Positions 43,979-53,926 of a stretch of 64,000 nt of DNA are shown here, one piece after another. The position numbers and the translations under genes were made by a program. The notes beneath the pieces were generated by a model, which saw nothing but the letters and a program-made list of their open reading frames with translations, had not been told where the DNA came from and searched no databases. This DNA is from JADKAV01 sp963769435. GTDB taxonomy: Bacteria; Actinomycetota; Actinomycetes; S36-B12; UBA10799. The stretch spans positions 1,054,001 to 1,118,000 of the forward strand of contig CAVYLN010000002.1 in the NCBI GenBank assembly GCA_963769435.1. The letters are read 5' to 3'. Each line of letters opens with the position of its first letter. Within the stretch, counting starts at the first letter, position 1.

Positions 43979-45042
43979 ATGCCGAACGGGCGATCGTCCT
44001 ACGCCGCGGACCCCGCGAACGTCTCCTTGCTCGACGACGTCGCCCGGTGGTTCGGCGATGACGCGGACACTGCGCCCGCGGACCGTCCGGTCGATGTCCT
44101 GCTCAGCTACCGCAGCGCCGGATCGCCCCGCCCGGCACGTCGTGATCACCGGCCCGCTCGACGATGCGGTGGACGCATGGGACACCGACGTGGCACCACA
44201 GACGCTGGCGGGCGTGCTCTGGTCGCCAGAACCCACAGCAGAAGGTGGCCTGGACGCGATCCTGGGCTGGCTGGCGCTACGGACCCAGACGCCCGCGACA
44301 CCGCTGAGCGACCTGGTGGACGCCAACCAGCGCGCCCTGCGGTGGTCCATCGCCGCCGCACGCCGGGTCCCGCTGACAGAGGAAGTGCAGGTCGACGTCG
44401 ATGACGGCGAGATCCGCGGGTGGCTGGACGAGCAGCCGAACGTGCGCGAGCTCGGACTTGCGGTGGACCGGATCGGAGGCGACACAGCGGACGCGACGCT
44501 GACGTCGACCGAACGGTTCCGGCAGGCATTGCACGGACTTGACGCACTTGCAGACCTCCCTGGCCCCGATTTCACGGATCTGGACGGCGCCTTGGCCGAA
44601 CACCTTCGTCAGGTCCAGCGATCCGGACTCGGCCGGTGGCGTTCGGGACGCGCCAGGGCCCTGAGCCAGCAGCGACTGTCGGTCGTTGCACGCGAGCCTG
44701 GCCGCGGATCGCCTGCGCGCGCTGATCGAGGTGCGCAGACAGCAGGTGCTCACCTCGCGTCGATCCGAACAGACCGAGCACCGTGCGGAAACGACGATGC
44801 ACGCCGTCGTCGGGTGTGTGGCCGATCTGCAGCTGCCGGCCACCGTGGACTTCACCAAGGTCCCTCGCTCCTGGCCCGGGGAACCGGCGTCACCGCGCCG
44901 ATACGTGCTGCGCCGCACCAGACGTCGCAGCCGCGATCCCGAAGTGGACGGCGCCACGGTCCGCGCCTGCGAGCACGTTCCCGCGGACTACGTCTTGTGT
45001 GTGATCGTCCAGTCCGGGTTCAGCCTGCCCGGTCTGCGCTGA
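43979..45042 (+). CDS. Uncharacterised protein (two frameshifts)
   Basis: The ATG at 43979 starts PNGRSSYAADPANVSLLDDV. Extra bases near 44127 and 44680 move the reading through HVVITGPLDDAVDAWDTDVA and on to SLAADRLRALIEVRRQQVLT, ending CVIVQSGFSLPGLR at 45042. Corrected length is about 353 residues. It is acidic in the middle and basic near the C-terminus, and no domain is recognised. It follows the DUF4388-like gene by 24 bases and is probably in its operon. Confidence 0.55.
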
Positions 45043-45117
45043 GATCTCGTCCTGCGCGCTCCTCAGACGTAGTTGAACCTTGAAATAAATGCCCGAGTGC
45101 TCCGCGTTGAACCGAGC

Positions 45118-45704
45118 ATGACACTGACCAGCCGCACCTCGGACCACCTCTTCGCCGACGGTCACACCGCCTACGCATTCGGCACCGAACCCGTGCACGG
45201 ATGATGAATTGCGCTCCATCTACGACTCGGTGCGGTGGGCGCCGACTGCCATGAACAGCCAACCCCTGCGGGTCGCGTTCGTGCGCAGCCCGGACGCGAA
45301 GGCCGACCTGGAACCGCATGTCTCGCCCGGCAACCTGCCGAAGATCCGGTCCGCTCCCGTGACGGCGATCCTGGCCTACGACACCGACTGGCACGAGCAC
45401 CTTCCGGCGCTGCAACCCTTCGCCACCGACCCACACCTGGCCTGGCAGGACCGGGGCAAGCGCATCAGCACCGCCCGGTTCAACGCCACACTCCAGGCCG
45501 GCTACTTCATCCTCGGCGATCCGCGCACACGGACTGGTCGCCGGCCCGATGGGCGGCTTCGACCAGGCGGGCGTGGACGCCGCCTTCTTCCCCGATGGTC
45601 GCTGGCGATCTCTGCTATTGGTCAACATCGGCCACCCGGACGCGGGGTCCTTCAAACCGCGCATGCCACGACTGGACTTCGAGCAGGCTGCATCTCTGCT
45701 CTGA
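45118..45704 (+). CDS. RutE/HadB-like nitroreductase (malonic semialdehyde reductase type), two frameshifts
   Basis: The ATG at 45118 begins TLTSRTSDHLFADGHTAYAF. Extra bases near 45196 and 45518 break the frame. Corrected reading gives DDELRSIYDSVRWAPTAMNSQPLR, KIRSAPVTAILAYDTDWHEHLP, FNATLQAGYFILG and GLVAGPMGGFDQAGVDAAFF, ending LDFEQAASLL at the TGA at 45704, about 194 residues. This matches the FMN-dependent nitroreductase group containing RutE. It converges on glgA. Confidence 0.82.
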
Positions 45705-45724
45705 GACAGTCGCCCTCGCCCGGC

Positions 45725-46904
45725 TCAGCCGTCGGTGCGTGGCGACAGCGGCCTCGTAGACCTCGACGGTGCGGGCTGCGATCCGGTCCCAGCCGAAGTC
45801 GGAGATGGCTCGCTCGCGACCGGCCCTGCCCATCTTCGCCGCCCGCGCGGGGTCCGCGATCAGTTCGTTGACAGCGGCCGCGAGGTCCGCCTCGAACTGC
45901 GCGGGGTCCTCGGCGTCGTAGTGCACGAGCAGCCCGGTCTCCCCGTCCACCACGACCTCTGGGATCCCCCCGACGTCGCTGGCGACCACCGGTGCCTCAC
46001 AGCCCATCGCCTCCAGGTTCACGATGCCCAGAGGTTCGTACACGCTCGGGCAGGCGAACACCAGCGCGTGGCTCAACAGTTGCCGGACGTCCCCGCGATC
46101 CAGATGACCGTTGAGCCAGTGCACCCCGGAACGCTTGTGCGCGCAGGACCTCGATGGCACTGGACACCTCGGCGCCGAGCTCGGGGGTGTCCGGCGAGGC
46201 CGCGCACAGGACGATCGGGACTGACTCATCGAAGTGCTGCGCGGCTCGCAGAAGGTGTGAGATCCCCTTCTGCCGCGTGATCCGTCCGACGAACAGGATG
46301 TACGGCTTGTCCGGGTCGATACCGTGGCTGACCAGAGCGTCGACGTCGTCGACCCTGCGGTACTGGTCTGGTGTCAATGCCGTTGTGCACCACATGCACC
46401 CGCGCCGGATCCACGAACGGGTAGCAGTCCAGGACGTCGGCGCGCATGCCGTCACTGACCGCGATGATCGCATCGGCGTTCCGATAGGAGGTGTTCTCCA
46501 CCCAGGACGAGATCGCGTACCCGCCGCCGAGTTGCTCACGTTTCCACGGCCGGCGCGGCTCGAGCGAGTGCGCGGTGATCACGTGCGGGTATGTCGTTGA
46601 GCAGACCGGTCGAGGTGGCCGACCGAGGTTCGCGTACCAGGTGTGGGAATGCGCAACGTCACATCCCTTGATCGAATCGGCCATCGCGAGGTCCGCACCG
46701 ATGGTCTGCAACGCCGCATTGGCGTCCAGAAGGTAGTCGGGCACCTGATGGGCCTGCGGCGTCCTCCCGCGGCTTCCCGAGGCAGTGCACCTCGACTTCG
46801 ATCAGTTTGCGCAACTCCGGGACGAGATGTTCGACATGAACACCGGCTCCCCCGTAGATGAACGGGGGCCATTCACGGGTCAGAATCGCAGTTCGCACGG
46901 CCAT
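45725..46904 (-). CDS. glgA: Glycogen synthase GlgA, actinobacterial GT4 type (at least seven frameshifts)
   Basis: The ATG at 46904 starts AVRTAILTREWPPFIYGGAG. Extra bases near 46757, three at about 46597-46620, and near 46369, 46133 and 45751 disrupt the frame. Removing them restores HSHTWYAN, GGHLDRLLNDIPHVITAHSL, VHVVHNGIDTDQYRRV, ILFVGRITRQKG, HWLNGHLDRGDVRQLLSHAL and CPSVYEPLGIVNLEAMGCE, ending at a TGA at 45725, about 390 residues. If the last insertion is not real, the frame runs to 45615 into the convergent nitroreductase. GT4 GlgA makes maltose-1-phosphate or elongates glycogen from ADP-glucose. It is divergent from glgC across 30 bases. Confidence 0.88.
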
Positions 46905-46934
46905 AGGCTATTGGGATTGTCTAACGTGTTGCAT

Positions 46935-48153
46935 GTGAGAGAAGGTCCGAGCGTTCTGGGAGTCGTCCTCGCCGGCGGGGAGGGCAAGCGCCTCATGCCG
47001 CTCACCGCCGACCGGGCGAAGCCGGCGGTGCCGTTCGGCGGCGCCTACCGGATGATCGACTTCGTCCTGTCGAACCTCGTCAACGGCGGGCTTCTCGCGG
47101 ATCGCCGTACTGACCCAGTACAAGTCGCACTCGCTCGACCGGCACATCACCACGACCTGGCGCATGTCGAACCTCATGGGTGACTACGTCACGCCGGTCC
47201 CGGCCCAGCAACGGCTCGGTCCCCGCTGGTACATGGGGTCGGCCGATGCCATCTACCAATCGCTGAACCTGGTGTACGACGAGCGTCCCGACTACGTGGC
47301 GGTGTTCGGCGCCGACCACATCTACCGCATGGACCCCTCCCAGATGCTGGACCAGCACATGGACTCCGGCGCCGGCGTCACGGTGGCCGGCATCCGCATG
47401 GCGCGCTCCGAGGCGAGCCCATTCGGGGTCATCGAGACCGATGCGACTGGCCAGCGCATCACGGCCTTCCACGAGAAGCCGGCCGATCCGCCAGGCATCC
47501 CGGACAGCCCGGACGAGTCATACGTGTCCATGGGCAACTACATCTTCAGCACCGACGTCCTCGTCGAGGCGCTGAAGATCGATGCCGGCGACGAGGGCTC
47601 CGTGCACGACATGGGCGGCAACATCATCCCGATGCTCACCTCGCAGGGTCTGGCCCACGTGTACGACTTCTCCGACAACGAGGTGCCGGGCACGACCGAT
47701 CGCGACCGCGGGTACTGGCGCGACGTAGGAAGCCTCGACGCCTACCACGACGCGCACATGGATCTGGTCAGCGTGCACCCGGTCTTCAACCTGTACAACC
47801 GCAAGTGGCCGATCCTCACCTACCTGGCACCGTTGCCCCCAGCCAAGTTCGCGCTCGGCGGCAACGCCCACGAGTCCATGGTGGGCGCTGGGTCCATCGT
47901 CTCCGGCGGCCATGTGCGTCAATCGGTGCTGTCCAACGACGTGCGCGTGCTCGAGGGCGCTTTCGTCGAAGGTGCGGTGCTGATGCCGGGGGTCCGTGTG
48001 GGCCGCAACGCGGTGGTCCGGCGCGCGGTGATCGACAAGTGGGTCGACATCCCGGACGGCGCCCAGATCGGCGTGGACCTCGAACGCGACCGGGAGCGCT
48101 TCACGGTCAGCGCAGGAGGGGTCGTGGTCATCGGCAAGGGCGTCAACGATCGA
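46935..48153 (+). CDS. glgC: Glucose-1-phosphate adenylyltransferase (one frameshift, stop unclear)
   Basis: GlgC makes ADP-glucose for GlgA. The GTG at 46935 starts EGPSVLGVVLAGGEGKRLMP with the nucleotide loop. An extra base near 47096 is needed to read GGLLRIAVLTQYKSHSLDRH into MSNLMGDYVTPVPAQQRL. Later motifs are FGADHIYRMD, FHEKPADPPG, YWRDVGSLDAYHDAHMDL and the C-terminal beta-helix ending VVVIGKGV. The normal length is reached near 48153, but no stop follows until 48804, so a base change probably hides the real stop; the end coordinate is approximate. Confidence 0.88.
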
Positions 48154-48157
48154 GCCT

Positions 48158-49076
48158 TCAGGACGCAGTCGGCCGCCGTGTCGTCACGTCGGGCGGGAAG
48201 CCGCCCTGCCTTCGCGACCAATCCCGGAGTCGGACGACCGAGTTGCTCCCCGAGCCAGTCACTGGCCCGGCACAGTTCGTCGAGGTCCAGCCCGGTGTCG
48301 AACCCGGAGCGCTCGAGCGCGAAGACCAGATCCTCGGTGGCGATGTTCCCGGTGGCGCGAGGCGCGAACGGGCACCCCCCGATCCCGCCGAGCGAGGCGT
48401 CCAGGACGGCCACGCCGGCATCGGCCGCGGCAAGCGCACTCGCATACCCGGTGTTGCGCGTGTTGTGCACGTGCACCCGCAGCGGAACATCCACCGCCTC
48501 GCGCACGGCGGACAGCCGCCGGTGCACGTCGGCGGGCACCGCCACCCCGATGGTGTCGGCGATCGCCAACTCGTCGATCCCGGCATCGGCCACCTGGGCA
48601 GCGACGTCGACCAGCCTGGCGACGTCGACCTCACCCTCGTACGGGCAGCCGAAGGACGCGGAGAGGGTCACACTGACCGGCAACCCCGCCTCGCGCGCCT
48701 GCGGGGCGATCGCGCGCACCGCGCCGATCGCCTGCTCGGTGGTCATCCCCTGGTTCTTCTGCGAGAACGTGTCGGTCACCATCACCACGAGGTTGACCTC
48801 GTGAACGCTGGTGCGCACTGCCCGCTGGAATCCACGTTCGTTGAGCACCAGGCCGATGTACGAGGCGGCATCCGGCGTCAACTGCTCGAGGACCGCCTCC
48901 GCGTCGGCCATCTGTGGCACCCGGGAGGGATTGACGAAGCTGGCGACCTCGATCCGCCGCACGCCGGCCTTCAGACACCGATCGACGAACTCGACCTTCT
49001 GGTCGGTACTGAGCACTACCGCCTCGTTCTGCAGCCCGTCGCGCGGACCGACCTCGACGATCTGGATGTCGGTCAC
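48158..49076 (-). CDS. mvaB: HMG-CoA lyase-like protein (C-terminus uncertain)
   Basis: The GTG at 49076 starts TDIQIVEVGPRDGLQNEAVV, the HMG-CoA lyase/isopropylmalate synthase-type TIM barrel opening. Further motifs are EVASFVNPSRVPQMADAE, FGCPYEGEVDVARL, VHVHNTRNTGYASALAA and the lyase signature LGGIGGCPFAPRATGNIATED. It should cleave HMG-CoA or a related 3-hydroxyacyl-CoA in leucine catabolism. A stop in the normal place is found only if one base is removed near the end (TGA at 48158), so the C-terminus is tentative. It overlaps the Dabb stop by 4 bases. Confidence 0.88.
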
Positions 49077-49352
49077 GTGGCATCGACCACAGCGCGGTCG
49101 GCCAGTCTGCGGCCGCAGCCAGCCGAGCACCTCCTGGTGCACCGGGTGCTCGAGATAGGCGACCAGGCCGTGCTCGTCGGTGTGTGTCGAGCGCAGGACC
49201 AGATCGTAGGCGCCGCTGCGACCGAGGGCGTCCAGGAGCACCTCGATGGACAGCAGGTCCGGGATATGGCCCTCCATCCCGCGCAGCCGGGTGGCAGCCT
49301 CGACACGGTCGGCCGGATCGTGCATCTTCATCATGACGACGTGGGTGATCAC
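49073..49352 (-). CDS. Dabb (stress-responsive A/B barrel) protein, one frameshift
   Basis: The GTG or ATG near 49352 starts ITHVVMMKMHDPADRVEAAT and continues through SIEVLLDALGRSGAYDLVLRS to HPVHQEVLGWLRP, the Dabb fold of about 92 residues. An extra base near 49105 changes the ending. Without it the protein reads LADRAVVDAT and stops at 49073, overlapping the mvaB start by 4 bases. As printed, the two genes fuse into one false 477-residue frame. Dabb proteins are small dimers of unclear function. Confidence 0.82.
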
Positions 49353-49428
49353 ACGGTCATCGTAGAACGTCCGACCCCGGGCTCAGCCCGGACCGCGCGA
49401 CGCGCAGACAATCCCCATTGCGCTGTCT

Positions 49429-50208
49429 CTATCCGAATCGGCCCGAGATGTAGTCCTCAGTGGCACGCTCCACCGGTGAGGTGAAGATCGTCTCCGTGGG
49501 GCCGGATTCGACCAGTCGCCCCGGCTGACCGATGCTGGCGAGGTTGAAGAACGCCGTGGTGTCCGACACCCGCGCCGCCTGCTGCATGTTGTGGGTCACG
49601 ATGACGATCGTGTAGTTGCGCTTCAACTCGTGCACGAGGTCCTCGATGGCCAGCGTCGAGATCGGGTCGAGCGCCGAGGCGGGCTCGTCCATGAGCAGGA
49701 CCTGCGGTTCCACCGCGATCGCCCGCGCGATGCACAGACGCTGCTGCTGGCCGCCGGACAGCCCGGCACCAGGTCGGCTGAGCCGGTCCTTGACCTCGTC
49801 CCAGAGGTTGGCGCCCTTCAGCGACTTCTCCACGACGTCGTCGAGGTTCTTGCCCTTGCCCTTGGCCCTGTCCAGCTTCAGGCCGGCCACGACATTGTCG
49901 TAGATCGTCATGGTGGGGAAGGGGTTGGGCCGCTGGAAGACCATCCCGATGGTGCCGCGCACGTTCACCGGGTCCACGTCGGGGGCGTAGATGTCGTCGC
50001 CCTCGAGCAGGATCTTGCCCTCCGTGTACGCGCCCGGGATCACTTCGTGCATCCGGTTCAGGCTGCGCAGCACTGTGGACTTGCCACACCCCGACGGTCC
50101 GATGAACGCCGTGACCGACTTGGGTTCGATGGACAGGTTCACACCCTCCACCGCTTTGAAGTCGCCGTAGTAGATATCGAGGTCCTCGATGTCTATCCGC
50201 TTTGCCAT
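49429..50208 (-). CDS. pstB: Phosphate ABC transporter ATP-binding protein
   Basis: PstB powers high-affinity phosphate import. The 259-residue ATPase has Walker A GPSGCGKST, the Q-loop MVFQRPNPFPTMTIYDNVV, signature LSGGQQQRLCIARAIA, and Walker B VLLMDEPASALDP with His in IVTHNMQQAARVSD. It is the last gene of pstSCAB, 18 bases after pstA. Confidence 0.97.
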   Translation of the reverse strand: MAKRIDIEDLDIYYGDFKAVEGVNLSIEPKSVTAFIGPSGCGKSTVLRSLNRMHEVIPGAYTEGKILLEGDDIYAPDVDPVNVRGTIGMVFQRPNPFPTMTIYDNVVAGLKLDRAKGKGKNLDDVVEKSLKGANLWDEVKDRLSRPGAGLSGGQQQRLCIARAIAVEPQVLLMDEPASALDPISTLAIEDLVHELKRNYTIVIVTHNMQQAARVSDTTAFFNLASIGQPGRLVESGPTETIFTSPVERATEDYISGRFG

Positions 50209-50226
50209 GTCTTTCCCTTCCTAGGT

Positions 50227-51294
50227 CTATTGGCGGGCGGGCGCCGTGAGTTTGGCAACCAGGCGGGCCAGCCCGTAGAACAGCACCACCACGATGATCA
50301 GGACCAGTGCCCCTGCCCAGGCGCGGTCGATGGACGCCGGCGTCCCCGACGAGATCTGATCCCAGATGAACGTCGGAACGGACGCCTGCGCGCCGGTGAA
50401 CAGGTTCGGGTTCATCGACTGCGACAGGAACGTTGTGAGCAGCAGTGGGGCCGTCTCTCCTGCGACACGGGCGATGGAGAGCATGATGCCGGTGACGATG
50501 CCGCCGAAGGCCGTCGGGATCACGATGCGCACGATCGTCTTCCACTTGGGGACGCCCAGCGCATAGGACGCCTCTCGCAGGTCGTTCGGGACGATCTTGA
50601 GCATCTCTTCGGTGGACCGCACGATCACCGGGATCATGAGGATGGTCAAAGCCAGTGAGGCAGCGAAGCCAGAGCGCTCGAAGCCGAACGTCAACACCCA
50701 GAAGGTGTAGATGAACAGACCCGCGACGATCGACGGGACACCGGTCATGACATCGACGAAGAACGTCACGAACGTCGCCAGCCGACCCCGACCGTATTCC
50801 ACGAGATAGATCGCGACCAGGATCGAGATCGGCACTGCGATCAGTGCCGCGACCCCCACCTGCTCGAGCGTCCCGACCAGGGCGTGCAGCAGGCCGCCAC
50901 CCTCACGCAGGGGCGACACGTTGCGCATGGTCCCCGTGAGGAAGTCCCACGAGAAGGCGCTCAGGCCGCGGATCGTGACCGACACCAGGATCCACACCAG
51001 CGCCGACAGTGCGATGAGGAACGCCGTCCACACCAGAGTGGTCGCGAGCCGATTGACCGCGAAGCGCCGACCCTCGACCCGGAAGCTCCAGACCGTCTGC
51101 ACGAGCATGTACATCAGGTACCAGATCACCAGCGACCCGGCGATCCCGCCGGCCGAGGTCAGCAGCACGATCGCCGCGGTCAGCGCGGCCCCGATCAGCG
51201 CGGAGTACAGCGTCCCCAGCCGGGGCAGGGTCCGCATCGCGAGTTGCGAACTGAGGCCCTCCAGGACCTCTGCATCCTTCTCGGCGAGACTCAT
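50227..51294 (-). CDS. pstA: Phosphate ABC transporter permease PstA
   Basis: The ATG at 51294 overlaps the pstC stop by 4 bases and gives 355 residues. It has an N-terminal two-helix extension before the core MetI-like domain. The EAA loop is STEEMLKIVPNDLREASYALGVPKW, and six core helices include LATFVTFFVDVMTGVPSIVAGLF. It forms the channel with PstC. Confidence 0.95.
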   Translation of the reverse strand: MSLAEKDAEVLEGLSSQLAMRTLPRLGTLYSALIGAALTAAIVLLTSAGGIAGSLVIWYLMYMLVQTVWSFRVEGRRFAVNRLATTLVWTAFLIALSALVWILVSVTIRGLSAFSWDFLTGTMRNVSPLREGGGLLHALVGTLEQVGVAALIAVPISILVAIYLVEYGRGRLATFVTFFVDVMTGVPSIVAGLFIYTFWVLTFGFERSGFAASLALTILMIPVIVRSTEEMLKIVPNDLREASYALGVPKWKTIVRIVIPTAFGGIVTGIMLSIARVAGETAPLLLTTFLSQSMNPNLFTGAQASVPTFIWDQISSGTPASIDRAWAGALVLIIVVVLFYGLARLVAKLTAPARQ

Positions 51295-52271
51295 GAGTTG
51301 GCCCCCGAGAACTCTTTGTGCTTGGCGATGATGGCTCGGGCGATCATGTTGACCACCAGCGTGATGATGAACAGGATCAGGCCGCTGGCCACGAGCGCGG
51401 ACAACCCGATCGGTCCGGCCTCGTTCCACTTCAGAGCGATGTTCGCCGCGAAGGTGTTACCCCCGGGCTCGGTGATGGCCCAGTTGATCTCGAACGCCGC
51501 CGAGAGGATGAGTGCGACCGCGATGGTCTCACCGAGAGCACGGCCGAGTCCGAGCATGGTCGCCGAGATCACGCCCGGGCGGCCGAACGGCAGCACGGCC
51601 ATCCGGATCATCTCCCAGCGCGTGGCGCCGAGGGCCAAGGAGGCCTCCCGGTGGTCCCGCGGGACCTGCAGGAAGACCTCTCGGGACAGCGCGGAGATGG
51701 TCGGCAGGATCATGATCGCCAGCACCACCGACGCGATGAAGATCGACTTGGTGTAGATGCCGATCTCGTTCTTGAACAGCGGGATGAAACCGAGGTAGTC
51801 GTTCAGCCAGCGTGTGATGCCGTCCATGTGGTTCATGAGGACCTCGAGTCCCCAGAGTCCGTAGATGATCGAGGGGACGGCCGCCAGAACGTCGATCACG
51901 AAACCCAGCGAGGTCGATGTCCTGCGCGAGGCGAAGAACGCGATGAACAGGGCCGTTCCGATCGCGATCGGCACCGCGATGATCATCGCGATCACCGAGG
52001 AGATGGCCGTGCCGAAGGCCAGGGCCGCGATTCCGAAGAACGGCGGATCGGCATCCGGGAACCACTCCTGCGTGGTGAAGAAGTTGCCCGTGTTGTTCTG
52101 GAAGGCGGGAATGGCCTTCCAGACGAGGAAGGCGCCGATGGCCGCCATGAGGACCAGGACGAAGATCCCCGCACCCCGGGTCAGGTTGCTGAAGATCCGG
52201 TCCCCCAACCGGACCGAAGACCCCTGGACGCGAGGGGTAGGCGCGTCCAGGGGCTTCAGGTCAGTGCTCAT
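51291..52271 (-). CDS. pstC: Phosphate ABC transporter permease PstC
   Basis: The 326-residue protein has PstC landmarks: an early membrane helix (GAGIFVLVLMAAIGAFLVW), the extracytoplasmic loop with FFTTQEWFPDADPPFFG, and SIIYGLWGLEVLM. The EAA loop is SREVFLQVPRDHREASLALGATRWE. It follows pstS after 17 bases. Confidence 0.95.
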   Translation of the reverse strand: MSTDLKPLDAPTPRVQGSSVRLGDRIFSNLTRGAGIFVLVLMAAIGAFLVWKAIPAFQNNTGNFFTTQEWFPDADPPFFGIAALAFGTAISSVIAMIIAVPIAIGTALFIAFFASRRTSTSLGFVIDVLAAVPSIIYGLWGLEVLMNHMDGITRWLNDYLGFIPLFKNEIGIYTKSIFIASVVLAIMILPTISALSREVFLQVPRDHREASLALGATRWEMIRMAVLPFGRPGVISATMLGLGRALGETIAVALILSAAFEINWAITEPGGNTFAANIALKWNEAGPIGLSALVASGLILFIITLVVNMIARAIIAKHKEFSGANS

Positions 52272-52288
52272 TCGTTATGCGCTGATTC

Positions 52289-53408
52289 CTAGGAGAGGGA
52301 CTTCACGGCGTCCGCGACCTGGGTCTCGAGCTCGGCCGGCAGCGGCACGTAGCCGATTCCGGAGAGCATCGACTGACCGTCGGTCGAGGACGTGTAGGTG
52401 AGGAAGCTCTGCACCAGGGGCAGCGCGTCGGCGGCGTTCCCGCTCTCACAAGCGATCTCGTAGGTCAGCAGGAGGACCGGGTAGGCGGCCGGGTCCTGCA
52501 CCGCGTAGTCGATCTCCATCGTCAGGTCACCGGCGCCGGCATCGGCGTTGGGAACCACCTTCGCGCTTGCCAGACCAGCCGTCGCGGTGTCAGCGTTGGG
52601 AGCAACCGCTCCGCCACCGTTGTCAACCGAGGCGGCCTTGAGGCCCTGCGTCTCCACGAACGAGAGCTCGACGTATCCGATCGAGTTCGGGGTGGACTTC
52701 ACTGAGGCGGCCACACCGTCTGAACCCTTGGAGCCCTGGCCACCCTTGGCGGTCCAGTCGGAACCGGGCTCGTACGGCCAGGCGTCGGGTGCGGTGGCCG
52801 CCATCCACTGGGTGAAGTTGTCGGTCGTGCCGGAGCCGTCCGAACGGTGGAACTGGGCGATCGGCGCGTCCGGCAGGGTGACACCGGGGTTGGCGTCGGC
52901 CAGCGCCTGGTCGTTCCAGTTGGTGATCTCGTTGTTGAAGATCTTCGCGGTGACATCCGGGGTGAGAACCAGGTTGTCGACACCCTCGAGGTTGTAGGTC
53001 AGGGCGATCGCGCCACCGACCATCGGGATGTTGATCGGGGGGTTCGCGTCGCAGCGGGCGGCGGCCTGCTTCAACTCGTCGCCCTCCATCGCCGCAGTCG
53101 GATCCGGCGAAAGCCACCTGGTCGTTGATGAAGTCAGCCCGGCCGGCGCTGGAGCCCGACGGCGAGTACTCGATCGTCGCACCCTCGCAGGCGGTCTGGT
53201 AGGCGTTGATCCACTCGGTCATGGCGTTCTTCTGAGCGCTGGACCCGGATGCCTTGATGGTGCCGGTCGCGCATTCGGCGCCCCCGATCATGCCGCCGCC
53301 AGCGGCTGAGTCCGATCCGCTGCCGGAATCGCTGGACGAACAGCCGACGAGTGCGAGCGCACCGGTTGCTGCCAGGGCAGCGATCTTGCTTGAGCGGGCG
53401 AGTTTCAC
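52289..53408 (-). CDS. pstS: Phosphate-binding lipoprotein PstS (one frameshift)
   Basis: PstS captures phosphate outside the membrane. The GTG at 53408, with GAGGAAAGG upstream, gives a signal peptide with lipobox LVGC (Cys23 lipidated) and a Ser/Gly linker. The mature fold starts TIKASGSSAQKNAMTEWI. An extra base near 53096 breaks VAFAGSDAAMEGDEL; downstream the frame gives INIPMVGGAIALTYN, FHRSDGSGTTDNFTQW and SIGYVELSF. Corrected length is about 372 residues. A PHO-box-like repeat lies 72-104 bases upstream of the start. Confidence 0.94.
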
Positions 53409-53479
53409 CCTTTCCTCCCAATGTGTAGTCAAACCTGACGCTCGTGACGCTACGGAGTCGTAGTGGCCTGCCACTGAGC

Positions 53480-53512
53480 GCTCGGTGACGCCAAGGTGAA
53501 CAGCGGCTGACG
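53480..53512 (-). promoter_or_regulatory. PHO-box-like triple direct repeat
   Basis: On the minus strand three 11-base units lie head to tail: CGTCAGCCGCT (53512-53502), GTTCACCTTGG (53501-53491) and CGTCACCGAGC (53490-53480). The middle unit matches the Streptomyces PhoP direct-repeat consensus (GTTCACC-type) closely, and the flanking units share GTCA. The position upstream of pstS fits PhoP activation under phosphate limitation. Confidence 0.65.
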
Positions 53513-53811
53513 TCAAGCAAAAACTTCCTGACACCCAGGTATGGATCACGAAAAGGTCACTGCCGGATGAGCATCAAGAGTCCGGATGTAGAACAATTCG
53601 CGCTTGCAAAAGACCGGGTGTACCGGGGCCCGCTCGGGCCAAGGATTCCGGTTGCCCGCGCAGCCGGCCGGGTGCGCACGATCAGAGCCACCGACTGTGC
53701 TGCCAGGCTAGCCCGGTCTCCAGCCGCACATGCACAGGCCTTCATCAGCGACGAACCTGTGCAAACCACAAGGCGTCCCCTCTTCGTCCCACGGCTCGGC
53801 GGGTTTGCGGG

Positions 53812-53850
53812 TTGTCCACACCGGCCGGTCGGGCTTCCGGCTTGTCCACA
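53812..53850 (+). other. Two DnaA-box-like nonamers in a 518-base gap
   Basis: The gap 53409-53926 between pstS and the HNH gene holds the pst promoter side (53409-53560) and, otherwise, no convincing gene. TTGTCCACA, identical to the actinobacterial DnaA-box consensus, occurs twice in the same orientation at 53812-53820 and 53842-53850, 30 bases apart. I see no AT-rich unwinding region, so this is not called an origin. Confidence 0.5.
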
Positions 53851-53926
53851 TCTTCTGTTCGGGCCCGGGTTTTGTCGTACGTGCGTTCTAGTCTGGGGGT
53901 GGTTGATCAGGAAGGGGGTGGACGGG

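Noticed and set aside
42906..45083. Single 725-residue plus-strand protein
   Set aside because: It is a chance join of three frames created by single-base errors; conserved blocks show two separate genes at 43046-43954 and 43979-45042.
48154..48804. Extension of glgC to 48804
   Set aside because: GlgC reaches its normal length near 48153, and the remainder is antisense to the conserved lyase gene.
53409..53926. Chromosomal replication origin
   Set aside because: Only two DnaA boxes and no AT-rich region; dnaA, dnaN and gyrase genes are absent.
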